Shown one piece after another: positions 46,184 through 54,884 of a DNA stretch of 64,000 nucleotides. Every line of letters starts with the position of its first letter. Position 1 is the first letter of the stretch. This DNA is from Pseudomonas sp. LRP2-20 (lineage in GTDB: Bacteria > Pseudomonadota > Gammaproteobacteria > Pseudomonadales > Pseudomonadaceae). The translations under genes and the position numbers were made by a program. The notes below the pieces were generated by a model. It saw only the letters and a program-made list of their open reading frames with translations, had not been told where the DNA came from and made no database searches. The DNA is taken from the NCBI RefSeq assembly GCF_024349685.1, contig NZ_AP025944.1, forward strand, positions 4,594,001 to 4,658,000, read 5' to 3'.

Positions 46184-47248
46184 ATGAAAAAGTTGTTCAT
46201 GGCGTCACTGCTCGGTTCGGCCATTACCCTGTGCACCTCGGCCATGGCCGCCGGCCCCGACCTCAAGGCCCTGGAAGACGCCGCCCGCAAGGAAGGCAAC
46301 GTCAACAGCGTGGGCATGCCCGATGCCTGGGCCAACTGGAAAGGCACCTGGGACGACCTGGCCAGCAAATACGGCCTCAAGCACAGCGACACCGACATGA
46401 GCTCGGCCCAGGAAATCGCCAAGTTCGAGGCCGAGAAGGACAACGCCAGCGCCGACATCGGTGACGTCGGTGCCGCCTTCGGCCCGATCGCCACCAGCAA
46501 GGGCGTGACCCAGCCGTACAAGCCGAGCACCTGGGACCAGGTGCCTGAGTGGGCCAAGGACAAGGACGGCCACTGGGCGCTGGCCTATACCGGCACCATC
46601 GCCTTCATCATCAACAAGGACCTGGTCAAGGAAGGCGACCGCCCGACCAGCTGGCACGACCTGGAAAAGGGCAAGTACAAGGTCGCCATCGGTGACGTCA
46701 GCACCGCCGCCCAGGCCGCCAACGGCGTGCTGGCTGCCGCCATTGCCTACAAGGGTGACGAAAGCAACCTGGCACCGGGCCTGCAGCTGTTCACCAAGCT
46801 GGCGCAGCAGAAGCGCCTGTCGCTGGCCAACCCGACCATCCAGACCATCGAGAAAGGCGAGGTCGAGGTCGGCGTGGTGTGGGACTTCAACGGCCTGAGC
46901 TACCGCGAGCAGATCGACCCCAAACGCTTCGAAGTGCTGATCCCGTCGGACGGTACGGTGATCTCCGGCTATACCACCATCATCAACAAGTACGCCAAGC
47001 ACCCGAACGCGGCCAAGCTGGCGCGTGAATACATCTTCAGCGACGCCGGCCAGATCAACCTGGCCAAGGGGCATGCGCGGCCGATCCGTGCCGAACACCT
47101 GAAGCTGCCGGAGGATGTACAGGCCAAGCTGCTGCCGAACGAACAGTACAAGGCGGCGCAACCGATCAAGGATGCCGCAGCCTGGGAAGCCACCTCCAAG
47201 GCACTGCCGCAGAAGTGGCAGGAGCAAGTGATCATCGAGATGGAGTAA
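46184..47248 (+). CDS. ABC transporter substrate-binding protein (phosphonate/polyamine type)
   Basis: Periplasmic protein of 354 residues with a signal peptide (MKKLFMASLLGSAITLCTSAMA). It has the bilobed extracellular solute-binding family 1 pattern: ALEDAARKEGNVNSVGMPDAWANWK, FIINKDLVKEGDRPTSWHDL, EVEVGVVWDFNGLSYRE and FSDAGQINLAKGHARPIRAEH. The latter segments occur in iron(III), spermidine and 2-aminoethylphosphonate binding proteins. With a PhnR-like regulator next door, a phosphonate or phosphoester ligand is the leading guess. It is the first gene of the operon; 146 bp with a REP pair separate it from the next. Confidence 0.85.
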   Translation: MKKLFMASLLGSAITLCTSAMAAGPDLKALEDAARKEGNVNSVGMPDAWANWKGTWDDLASKYGLKHSDTDMSSAQEIAKFEAEKDNASADIGDVGAAFGPIATSKGVTQPYKPSTWDQVPEWAKDKDGHWALAYTGTIAFIINKDLVKEGDRPTSWHDLEKGKYKVAIGDVSTAAQAANGVLAAAIAYKGDESNLAPGLQLFTKLAQQKRLSLANPTIQTIEKGEVEVGVVWDFNGLSYREQIDPKRFEVLIPSDGTVISGYTTIINKYAKHPNAAKLAREYIFSDAGQINLAKGHARPIRAEHLKLPEDVQAKLLPNEQYKAAQPIKDAAAWEATSKALPQKWQEQVIIEME

Positions 47249-47253
47249 TCGCG

Positions 47254-47360
47254 AGGGCTGCGCCCTCGTTCGCGGGTCAAGCACGCTCCCACAGGAACAC
47301 CACAGGGCTCAAGGCCTGTGAATGACCTGTGGGAGCGGGCTTGCCCCGCGAAAGGCCGCA
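47254..47360. repeat. REP pair (inverted)
   Basis: TTCGCGGGTCAAGCACGCTC and mirror GGGAGCGGGCTTGCCCCGCG, within the ABC operon between the binding-protein and hydrolase genes, where REPs often set differential mRNA stability. Confidence 0.86.
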
Positions 47361-47394
47361 CAGCGGCCGATCTTGAAAACCCGCGGAGCTTCGA

Positions 47395-48201
47395 ATGAAT
47401 CAAAACGTCATCCTGGTCCTGCTCGACGGCCTCAACTACCAGGTCGCCCACCACGCCATGGGCCACCTGCACGCCTATGTCGAGGCCGATCGCGCCGCGC
47501 TGTACCGTGTGGAATGCGAACTGCCGTCACTGTCACGGCCGCTGTACGAGTGCATCCTCACCGGTGTGGCACCGATCGACAGCGGCATCGTGCACAACAA
47601 CGTCAACCGCCTGTCCAACCAGCGCAGCGTGTTCCACTACGCCCGCGAGGCCAACCTGGGCACTGCGGCGGCGGCCTATCACTGGATGAGCGAGCTGTAC
47701 AACCGCTCGCCCTTCGACCCACAGCGCGACCGCCACACCCACGCGCCGAAACTGCCGATCCAGCATGGCCTGTTCTACTGGGACGACCGCTACCCCGACT
47801 CACACCTGCTGGCCGACGGTGAATACCTGCGCCGCCGCCATGCGCCGAATTTCCTCCTGGTGCACCCGATGAGCATCGACGATGTCGGCCACCGCCATGG
47901 CCTGGACAGCAGCCAGTACCGCAATGCCGCGCGCAGTGCCGACATCCTGCTGTCCGATTACCTGCCAGGCTGGCTGGAAGAGGGCTACCAGGTACTGGTC
48001 ACCGCCGACCACGGCATGAACAACGACCGCTCGCACAACGGCCTGCTGGCCGAGGAGCGTGAAGTGCCGCTGTTCGTGTTCGGCGACGCCTTCAGCCTTG
48101 ACCCGGCCGCCAAACCGCTGCAGACCGAACTGTGCGGGACCATCTGCGAGCTGCTTGGCGCAGCGCACGACAAGACCGTGTGCCGGGAGCTGCTCAAGTG
48201 A
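47395..48201 (+). CDS. Alkaline-phosphatase-superfamily hydrolase (nucleotide pyrophosphatase/phosphodiesterase-like)
   Basis: A 268-residue metal-dependent hydrolase. Likely ligands and nucleophile: Asp11 in ILVLLDGLN, Ser45 or Ser47 in LPSLSRPLYE, Asp162/Asp163 with His166 and His168 in SIDDVGHRHG, Asp205-His206 in VTADHGMNND. There is no signal peptide, so it acts in the cytosol on an imported compound. The superfamily includes phosphodiesterases and phosphonoacetate hydrolase; which bond is cut here is unknown. Its stop overlaps the start of the first permease, tying it to the transporter. Confidence 0.85.
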   Translation: MNQNVILVLLDGLNYQVAHHAMGHLHAYVEADRAALYRVECELPSLSRPLYECILTGVAPIDSGIVHNNVNRLSNQRSVFHYAREANLGTAAAAYHWMSELYNRSPFDPQRDRHTHAPKLPIQHGLFYWDDRYPDSHLLADGEYLRRRHAPNFLLVHPMSIDDVGHRHGLDSSQYRNAARSADILLSDYLPGWLEEGYQVLVTADHGMNNDRSHNGLLAEEREVPLFVFGDAFSLDPAAKPLQTELCGTICELLGAAHDKTVCRELLK

Positions 48202-49037
48202 AGGCCGGTAACCGTGGCCGCTACCTGGCCCTACTCTGCCTGCTGCCGTTCGCCGTGTTCTTCGTGATCTTCCAGATCGCCCCGCTGGCCTGGGTGGCCA
48301 TCAACAGCCTGCAGTCGGAAGCAGGCTGGGGCGTGGAAAACTTCAGCAAGGTGTTCGCCTCGAAGTTCTACCTGCAGGCGCTGCAGCGCAGCCTGGAGAT
48401 CAGCTTCTGGTCGAGCCTGTTCGGCATCGTCATCGCCACCCTCGGCGCCTATTCACTGCGCCAGGTCGACTCGAAGCTGCGCGACTTCGTCAGCGCCTTC
48501 GCCAACATGACCAGCAACTTCGCCGGGGTGCCGCTGGCCTTCGCCTTCATCATCCTGCTCGGCTTCAACGGCGCACTCACACTGCTGCTGAAGCAGATCG
48601 GCCTGCTGGAGGACTTCAGCATCTACTCCAAGAGCGGCCTGATCCTGGTGTACACCTACTTCCAGATCCCGCTCGGCGTGCTGCTGCTCTACCCCGCCTT
48701 CGACGCCCTGCGCGAAGACTGGCGCGAGTCGGCCGCGTTGCTCGGCGCCAGCCACTGGCAGTTCTGGCGGCATATCGGCCTGCCGGTGCTGACGCCGGCA
48801 TTGCTCGGCACCTTCGTCATCCTGCTGGCCAACGCCCTCGGCGCCTACGCCACCGTCTATGCCCTGACCACCGGCAACTTCAACGTGCTGCCGATCCGCA
48901 TCGCCGGCCTGGTGGCCGGCGACATCAGCCTCGACCCGAACCTGGCCAGCGCCCTGGCGATGGTGCTGGTGGGGCTGATGACACTGGTCACCGTGGTTCA
49001 TCAATGGCTGCTCAAAAGGAGCTACCATGCGCGCTGA
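48198..49037 (+). CDS. ABC transporter permease 1
   Basis: A 279-residue inner-membrane permease with six helices. The ATPase-contact loop is SAALLGASHWQFWRHIGLPVLTPAL, the EAA motif. The GTG at 48198 overlaps the stop of the hydrolase gene and has GGGAG eight bases upstream. It ends 11 bases inside the second permease. Confidence 0.9.
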   Translation: MKAGNRGRYLALLCLLPFAVFFVIFQIAPLAWVAINSLQSEAGWGVENFSKVFASKFYLQALQRSLEISFWSSLFGIVIATLGAYSLRQVDSKLRDFVSAFANMTSNFAGVPLAFAFIILLGFNGALTLLLKQIGLLEDFSIYSKSGLILVYTYFQIPLGVLLLYPAFDALREDWRESAALLGASHWQFWRHIGLPVLTPALLGTFVILLANALGAYATVYALTTGNFNVLPIRIAGLVAGDISLDPNLASALAMVLVGLMTLVTVVHQWLLKRSYHAR

Positions 49038-49821
49038 AAAAACATCTGCCGGGCTCTACCACCGGCTGGTGGTGTACCTGCTGTTCCTGATCCTGCTGCT
49101 ACCGCTGGCCGGCACCCTGCTCTACTCACTGGCCACCAGCTGGTCGGCGAGCCTGCTGCCCAGCGGCCTGACCTTCAAGTGGTACGTCGCCCTCTGGAGC
49201 GAACCACGCTTCCTGGCCGCGTTCGGCCAGTCGCTGCTGGTGTGCGTGGGCGCACTGCTGCTGTCGGTGGTGCTGATCCTGCCGCTGCTGTTCGTGGTGC
49301 ACTACCACTTCCCGAAACTCGACGCACTGATGAACATCCTCATCCTGCTGCCGTTCGCGGTACCGCCGGTGGTGTCGTCGGTAGGCCTGCTGCAGCTGTA
49401 TGGCAGCGGCCCGATGGCGATGGTCGGCACGCCGTGGATCCTCATCGGCTGCTACTTCACCATCGCCTTGCCCTTCATGTACCGGGCGATCACCAACAAC
49501 CTGCAGGCGATCAACCTGCGCGACCTGATGGATGCCGCCCAGCTGCTCGGCGCCAGCACCTGGCAGGCCGCCCTGCTGGTGGTACTGCCAAACCTGCGCA
49601 AGGGCCTGATGGTGGCGCTGCTGCTGTCGTTCTCGTTCCTGTTCGGCGAGTTCGTGTTCGCCAACCTGCTGGTCGGCACCCGCTACGAGACCCTGCAGGT
49701 GTACCTGAACAACATGCGCAACAGCAGCGGCCACTTCAACAGCGCGCTGGTGATCTCGTACTTCGCCTTCGTGCTGGTGCTGACCTGGGTCGCCAACCGC
49801 CTGAACAAGGACAACACCTGA
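49027..49821 (+). CDS. ABC transporter permease 2
   Basis: A 264-residue permease with six helices and the EAA loop DAAQLLGASTWQAALLVVLPNLRKG. AAGGAG stands before the ATG at 49027, inside the end of permease 1. The ATPase gene begins one base after its stop. The two permeases differ in sequence and form the heterodimeric channel. Confidence 0.9.
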   Translation: MRAEKTSAGLYHRLVVYLLFLILLLPLAGTLLYSLATSWSASLLPSGLTFKWYVALWSEPRFLAAFGQSLLVCVGALLLSVVLILPLLFVVHYHFPKLDALMNILILLPFAVPPVVSSVGLLQLYGSGPMAMVGTPWILIGCYFTIALPFMYRAITNNLQAINLRDLMDAAQLLGASTWQAALLVVLPNLRKGLMVALLLSFSFLFGEFVFANLLVGTRYETLQVYLNNMRNSSGHFNSALVISYFAFVLVLTWVANRLNKDNT

Positions 49822-49822
49822 C

Positions 49823-50812
49823 ATGAGCTTCGTCAGCGTACAGAACCTGCAAAAAAGCTACGCCGGCAGCCCGGTGTTCGAAAACATCGACTGCCAGATC
49901 GAGCGCGGCGAGTTCGTCACCCTGCTCGGCCCCTCCGGCTGCGGCAAGTCCACCCTGCTGCGCTGCATCGCCGGGCTGACCCCGGTGGACGGCGGCCAGA
50001 TCCTCCTCGACGGCCACGACATTGTGCCGGTGAGCCCGCAGAAGCGCGGCATCGGCATGGTGTTCCAGAGCTACGCGCTGTTCCCCAACATGACCGTGGA
50101 ACAGAACGTCGCCTTCGGCCTGCGCATGCAGAAGGTCAAGGCCGATGAAAGCCAGCAGCGCGTGCGTGAAGCCCTGGACCTGGTGGAGCTGGGCAGCTTC
50201 GCCGGGCGCTACCCGCACCAGCTGTCCGGCGGCCAGTGCCAGCGCGTGGCGCTGGCCCGCTCGCTGGTCACCCGCCCGCGCCTGCTGCTGCTCGACGAGC
50301 CACTGTCGGCGCTGGATGCACGCATCCGCAAGCACCTGCGCGAGCAGATCCGGGCGATCCAGCGCGAGCTGGGGCTGACCACCATTTTCGTCACCCACGA
50401 CCAGGAAGAGGCACTGACCATGTCAGACCGGATCTTCCTGATGAACCAGGGGCGCATCGTCCAGAGTGGCGATGCCGAAACCCTCTACACCGCGCCCGTG
50501 GACCTGTTCGCCGCCGGTTTCATCGGCAACTACAACCTGCTCGACGCCGACAGCGCCAGCCGCCTGCTGCAGCGCCCGGTGACCGGCCGCCTGGCGATCC
50601 GCCCGGAATCGATAACCCTGGGCGTCAACGGTGAACTGGACGCCGAAGTGCGCAGTCACAGCCTGCTTGGCAACGTTATCCGCTACCGCGTACAAGTGCG
50701 CGAGGTGGAACTGGTGGTCGATGTGCTCAACCGTTCGCCTGGCGACCTGCATGCCGACGGCCAGCGGGTTTCCCTGTCGATCGACCCCACGGCGCTGCGC
50801 GAAGTGGCCTAA
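49823..50812 (+). CDS. ABC transporter ATP-binding protein
   Basis: Importer ATPase of 329 residues. Walker A is GPSGCGKST, Q-loop VFQSYALFPNMTV, signature LSGGQCQRVALARSL, Walker B LLLLDEPLSALDA and H-loop VTHDQEE. A C-terminal TOBE-like domain (RPESITLGVNGELDAEVRSHSLLGNVIRY) is typical of the PotA/FbpC/PhnT group. It has coupled spacing with the permease before it and is followed by the HAD phosphatase after 13 bases. Confidence 0.92.
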   Translation: MSFVSVQNLQKSYAGSPVFENIDCQIERGEFVTLLGPSGCGKSTLLRCIAGLTPVDGGQILLDGHDIVPVSPQKRGIGMVFQSYALFPNMTVEQNVAFGLRMQKVKADESQQRVREALDLVELGSFAGRYPHQLSGGQCQRVALARSLVTRPRLLLLDEPLSALDARIRKHLREQIRAIQRELGLTTIFVTHDQEEALTMSDRIFLMNQGRIVQSGDAETLYTAPVDLFAAGFIGNYNLLDADSASRLLQRPVTGRLAIRPESITLGVNGELDAEVRSHSLLGNVIRYRVQVREVELVVDVLNRSPGDLHADGQRVSLSIDPTALREVA

Positions 50813-50825
50813 GGAGAATCAACAT

Positions 50826-51479
50826 ATGGCACTGGCAATTTTCGATCTGGACGAAACCCTGATCCACGGCGACTGTGCGTCGCTGTGGAGCGAACGGATG
50901 GCCCGGCTGGGTTGGGTCGATGGCAAGGACTTTCTGCGCCGCGACCATGAACTGATGGAGGCTTACGGCAAGGGCCACCTGCAGATGGAGGACTACATGG
51001 CCTTCAGCCTGGAGCCGATTGCCGGGCGCACGCTGGAGGAAGTCGAGCATCTGGTGGAACCGTGGGTCGAAGAGGTGATCGAGCCGATCATCTACGGCGA
51101 CGCCTGCCGCTGCATTGCCGAACATCGCCAGCGGGGCGACCGGATTTTGATCATTTCCGCTTCAGGCACGCACCTGGTCGGGCCGATTGCGGCGCGGCTC
51201 GGGGTGGACGAATACCTGGCGATCGAGCTGGAAGCGGTGAACGGGGTGTATACCGGCAAGACCCATGGGGTGCTGACCTACCGCGAGGGCAAGATCACCC
51301 GGTTGCTGGAATGGCTGGATCAGGAGCAGGAGAACCTGGAGGGGGCGAGTTTCTATTCTGATTCGCGCAACGATCTGCCGCTGTTGCTGAAGGTGGATCA
51401 TCCGCATGTGGTGAACCCGGATGCGGTGTTACGTGAGCATGCACAGACCAATGGCTGGCCGATTCTGAGCTGGTCCTGA
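50826..51479 (+). CDS. HAD-IB family phosphatase
   Basis: A 217-residue HAD hydrolase related to phosphoserine phosphatases. Motif I is IFDLDETLIHGD, motif II IISASGTH, motif III FYSDSRNDLPLL. The cap lies after motif I as in subclass IB. AAGGAG precedes the ATG. As the last gene of the operon it may dephosphorylate the product of the alkaline-phosphatase-like enzyme. It is not PhnX, which belongs to another HAD subgroup. Confidence 0.88.
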   Translation: MALAIFDLDETLIHGDCASLWSERMARLGWVDGKDFLRRDHELMEAYGKGHLQMEDYMAFSLEPIAGRTLEEVEHLVEPWVEEVIEPIIYGDACRCIAEHRQRGDRILIISASGTHLVGPIAARLGVDEYLAIELEAVNGVYTGKTHGVLTYREGKITRLLEWLDQEQENLEGASFYSDSRNDLPLLLKVDHPHVVNPDAVLREHAQTNGWPILSWS

Positions 51480-51497
51480 GTATCTTGCATTGCCGTA

Positions 51498-51575
51498 CCG
51501 GCCCTTTCGCGGGTGAACCCGCTCCCACAGGGATCACCGTTCCCGGTGGGAGCGGGTTCACCCGCGAAGAGGCCT
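51498..51575. repeat. REP pair (inverted)
   Basis: TTTCGCGGGTGAACCCGCTC and mirror GAGCGGGTTCACCCGCGAAG, between the convergent HAD and quinone oxidoreductase genes. Confidence 0.88.
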
Positions 51576-51582
51576 GGCCTGC

Positions 51583-52545
51583 TTACGCCAGGCTCGGGTC
51601 GATCACCATCACCAGCTTGCCGGACACCTGGTTGCTCTCAAGCTCGGCATACGCCGCCTGGGCAAACTCCACCGGGTAGGTATCGACCAGTTGCGGCGAC
51701 AGGCGACCTTCGGCAAACAGCGGCCACACCTGCTGCTGCAGTTCGCGCAGGAGTTCTGCCTTGAAGCCGTCATCGCGGTTGCGCAGGGTCGAGCCGGTAA
51801 TTTCCAGGCGCTTGCCCAGCACCTGGGCCAGGTCCAGCTCGAACTTGCGCCCACCCATCAGGCCGATGATCACCCAGCGCCCGTCCCGGGCCAGCAGCTT
51901 CAGGTTGAGCTCGCCGTAGCTGGCACCCACCGGGTCCAGAATCACGTCGAACGGGCCCAAGCCTTCAAGCGCATCGAGGTTCTGGTTACGCACCACACCA
52001 CCCGCGGCGCCCAGCGCTGCACAGTAGTCCAGGCGGTCCTGGGAGCCGACGCTGACCCACACCGGGCTGCCGAAGGCCTTGCACAGCTGGATCGCCGCCG
52101 AGCCCACACCACTGGCGCCAGCATGCACCAACACCTTTTCGCCGGCCTTCACCTTGCCAAGCTGGAAGATGTTCAACCACGCCGTGGCATAAACTTCCGG
52201 CAGCGCCGCCGCTTCGTGCAGGCTCAAACCCTCGGGTACCGGCAATACGTGGCGGGCATCGACCACCACTTCTTCGGCCATGGCACCGCTGGCCAGCAGC
52301 GCGCAGACGCGGTCGCCCACGCGCCAGTCAGCGCCGGCACCGACCTCCTCGATGACCCCGGAGCACTCCAGCCCCATGTAAGGGCTGGCTCCTGGCGGTG
52401 GTGGATACAAGCCCTTCATCTGCAGCAGATCGGCGCGGTTCAGCCCCGCAGCAGCCACCCGAATGCGCACTTGGCCCGCGTCACAGGCCGGGCGTTCGGC
52501 CTCGACCCAGGCCACATGTCCGTCAACGCCTTGCAATGCCTTCAC
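51583..52545 (-). CDS. NAD(P)H quinone oxidoreductase (PIG3/TP53I3-like MDR)
   Basis: Medium-chain dehydrogenase without catalytic zinc, 320 residues. It has GLNRADLLQMKGLYPPPPGASPYMGLECSG at the N-terminus, a hallmark of the PIG3 group of quinone reductases. The NADPH loop is VLVHAGASGVGSAAIQLCKAFG and the DVILDPVGASY motif follows. It is expected to reduce quinones in the cytosol. It is divergent from prc. Confidence 0.9.
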   Translation of the reverse strand: MKALQGVDGHVAWVEAERPACDAGQVRIRVAAAGLNRADLLQMKGLYPPPPGASPYMGLECSGVIEEVGAGADWRVGDRVCALLASGAMAEEVVVDARHVLPVPEGLSLHEAAALPEVYATAWLNIFQLGKVKAGEKVLVHAGASGVGSAAIQLCKAFGSPVWVSVGSQDRLDYCAALGAAGGVVRNQNLDALEGLGPFDVILDPVGASYGELNLKLLARDGRWVIIGLMGGRKFELDLAQVLGKRLEITGSTLRNRDDGFKAELLRELQQQVWPLFAEGRLSPQLVDTYPVEFAQAAYAELESNQVSGKLVMVIDPSLA

Positions 52546-52574
52546 AGTGCCTCCATAGTTGAATCACAGACTGA

Positions 52575-52603
52575 GCCTGAGGAGCCCGCTCCTCAGGCTT
52601 TTT
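52575..52603 (+). terminator. Intrinsic terminator facing prc
   Basis: Perfect 10-bp stem GCCTGAGGAG/CTCCTCAGGC, 4-base loop, T5 tract. It reads on the plus strand, but no plus-strand gene ends just before it. It could end an antisense or leader transcript, or act as an attenuator ahead of prc. Confidence 0.75.
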
Positions 52604-52688
52604 GCAGTATTTGCCCGGCTCCGATGGAACCGGCGAACGGAAAAGACGGCCTACTATGCGTGATCAATTGCCTCCACGTCGAATCAGC

Positions 52689-54770
52689 ATGAAGCATTTC
52701 CTCCCAAGCACCGCCCTCGCCCTTCTGGTTGGCCTGGGCAGCCTCACGCTCGGCGGCAATGCGGCGGCCGCCAACAAGTGGGACAGCCTGCAGCCGGACC
52801 GTGACGAAATCGTCGCCAGCCTCAACGTGGTGGAGTTGCTCAAGCGTCACCACTACAGCAAGCCGCCGCTCGATGACGCCCGCTCGGTGATCATCTACGA
52901 CAGCTACATCAAGCTGCTCGACCCGGCCCGCAGCTACTTCACCGCAGCCGACATCGCCGAGTTCGACAAGTGGAAGACGCAGTTCGACGACTTCCTCAAG
53001 AGTGGCAATCTCGACCCCGGCTTCACCATCTACAAGCGCTACCTCGACCGGGTCAAGCAGCGCCTGGACTTCGCCTTGGCCGAACTGGCCAAGGGCGTCG
53101 ACAAGATGGACTTCACCACCAAGGAAACCTTGCTGATCGACCGCAAGGATGCCCCGTGGGAAAAGGACCAGGCCGCGCTCGACGAGCTGTGGCGCAAACG
53201 CGTCAAGGATGAAGTGCTGCGCCAGAAGATCGCCGGCAAAGAGCCCAAGCAGATCCAGGAAACCCTGACCAAGCGCTACAAGAACCAGCTGGCGCGCCTG
53301 GACCAGACCCGTGCCGAGGACATCTTCCAGGCCTATATCAACACCTTCGCCCAGTCCTACGACCCGCACACCAACTACCTGTCGCCGGACAACGCCGAGA
53401 ACTTCGACATCAACATGAGCCTGTCGCTCGAAGGCATCGGCGCGGTGCTGCAGAGCGACAACGACCAGGTCAAGATCGTGCGCCTGGTGCCGGCAGGCCC
53501 GGCCGCCAAGACCAAGCAGGTGGCACCGGCCGACAAGATCATCGGCGTCGCCCAGGGCAACAAGGAAATGGTCGACGTGGTCGGCTGGCGCCTGGACGAA
53601 GTGGTCAAGCTGATCCGTGGCCCGAAAGGCTCGGTGGTGCGCCTGGAGGTCATCCCGGCCAGCAATGCGCCAAGCGACCAGACCAGCAAGATCGTCTCGA
53701 TCACCCGCGAAGCCGTGAAGCTCGAAGAGCAGGCGGCGAAGAAATCGGTGCTCAAGCTCAAGCAGGACGGGCGTGACTACAAGCTCGGCATCATCGAGAT
53801 CCCGGCCTTCTACCTGGACTTCAAGGCCTACCGTGCCGGTGACCCTGAATACAAGAGCACCACGCGCGACGTGAAGAAACTGCTCACCGAACTGCAGAAG
53901 GAAAAAGTCGACGGCGTGGTCATCGACCTGCGCAACAACGGTGGCGGTTCCCTGCAGGAAGCCACCGAGCTGACCAGCCTGTTCATCGAGAAAGGCCCGA
54001 CCGTGCTGGTACGCAACAGCGACGGCCGTGTCGACGTGCTCGAGGACGAAAACCCGGGCGCCTTCTACAAAGGCCCGCTGGCGCTGCTGGTCAACCGCCT
54101 GTCCGCCTCGGCCTCGGAGATCTTCGCCGGCGCCATGCAGGACTACCACCGCGCGCTGATCGTCGGTGGCCAGACCTTCGGCAAAGGCACCGTGCAGACC
54201 ATCCAGCCGCTCAACCACGGCGAGCTGAAGCTGACCCTGGCCAAGTTCTACCGGGTTTCCGGGCAGAGCACCCAGCACCAGGGCGTGCTGCCGGACATCG
54301 ACTACCCGTCGATCATCGACACCAAGGAAATCGGCGAAAGCGCCCTGCCTGAGGCCATGCCGTGGGACACCATCCGCCCGGTGGTCAAGCCGGCAGTCGA
54401 CCCGTTCAAGCCGTTCCTGGCCGACCTCAAGGCCAAGCATGACGCACGCAGCGCCAAGGATGCCGAGTTCACCTACATCCGTGATCGCCTGGCCCTGACC
54501 CAGAAGCTGATGGACGAGAAGACCGTCAGCCTCAACGAGCAGGAGCGCCGTGCCCGCCACGATGACGTCGAAGCCAAGCAGCTGGCCATGGAGAACATCC
54601 GTCGCAAGGCCAAGGGCGAAGAGCCGCTCAAGGAGCTGAAGAAAGTCGACGAGGACGCCCTGCCTGAGGAAGATGACAAGACCAAGCCGGAAGACGATGC
54701 CTACCTTGCCGAGACCGGTCGCATCCTCATCGACTACCTGAGCGAAAGCACCAAGATGGCGAAGAAGTAA
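52689..54770 (+). CDS. prc: Carboxy-terminal (tail-specific) processing protease
   Basis: Periplasmic serine protease of family S41 with 693 residues. Its orthologue AlgO in P. aeruginosa helps degrade MucA and so controls alginate. It has a signal peptide (MKHFLPSTALALLVGLGS), an N-terminal DUF3340-like region, a PDZ domain at about 230-310 (EGIGAVLQSDNDQVKIVRLV), and the Ser-Lys dyad: Ser in RLSASASEIFAGA and Lys in TFGKGTVQTIQ. A charged C-terminus follows. An earlier ATG at 52656 is possible, but the later one gives a standard signal peptide. A strong terminator follows. Confidence 0.94.
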   Translation: MKHFLPSTALALLVGLGSLTLGGNAAAANKWDSLQPDRDEIVASLNVVELLKRHHYSKPPLDDARSVIIYDSYIKLLDPARSYFTAADIAEFDKWKTQFDDFLKSGNLDPGFTIYKRYLDRVKQRLDFALAELAKGVDKMDFTTKETLLIDRKDAPWEKDQAALDELWRKRVKDEVLRQKIAGKEPKQIQETLTKRYKNQLARLDQTRAEDIFQAYINTFAQSYDPHTNYLSPDNAENFDINMSLSLEGIGAVLQSDNDQVKIVRLVPAGPAAKTKQVAPADKIIGVAQGNKEMVDVVGWRLDEVVKLIRGPKGSVVRLEVIPASNAPSDQTSKIVSITREAVKLEEQAAKKSVLKLKQDGRDYKLGIIEIPAFYLDFKAYRAGDPEYKSTTRDVKKLLTELQKEKVDGVVIDLRNNGGGSLQEATELTSLFIEKGPTVLVRNSDGRVDVLEDENPGAFYKGPLALLVNRLSASASEIFAGAMQDYHRALIVGGQTFGKGTVQTIQPLNHGELKLTLAKFYRVSGQSTQHQGVLPDIDYPSIIDTKEIGESALPEAMPWDTIRPVVKPAVDPFKPFLADLKAKHDARSAKDAEFTYIRDRLALTQKLMDEKTVSLNEQERRARHDDVEAKQLAMENIRRKAKGEEPLKELKKVDEDALPEEDDKTKPEDDAYLAETGRILIDYLSESTKMAKK

Positions 54771-54837
54771 GCCGACCGATGATGGCAGATTAATGTGATC
54801 CGTCATCAAATAGTCATCGCACTGTCGTGAAATAGAG

Positions 54838-54866
54838 GGGCCGGGCATGCAAATGCCCGGCCCTTT
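54838..54866 (+). terminator. Terminator of prc
   Basis: Perfect 11-bp stem GGGCCGGGCAT/ATGCCCGGCCC with a GCAA loop and a T-rich tail, 68 bases after the prc stop. Confidence 0.92.
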
Positions 54867-54884
54867 CATTTTCAGGATATCGTC

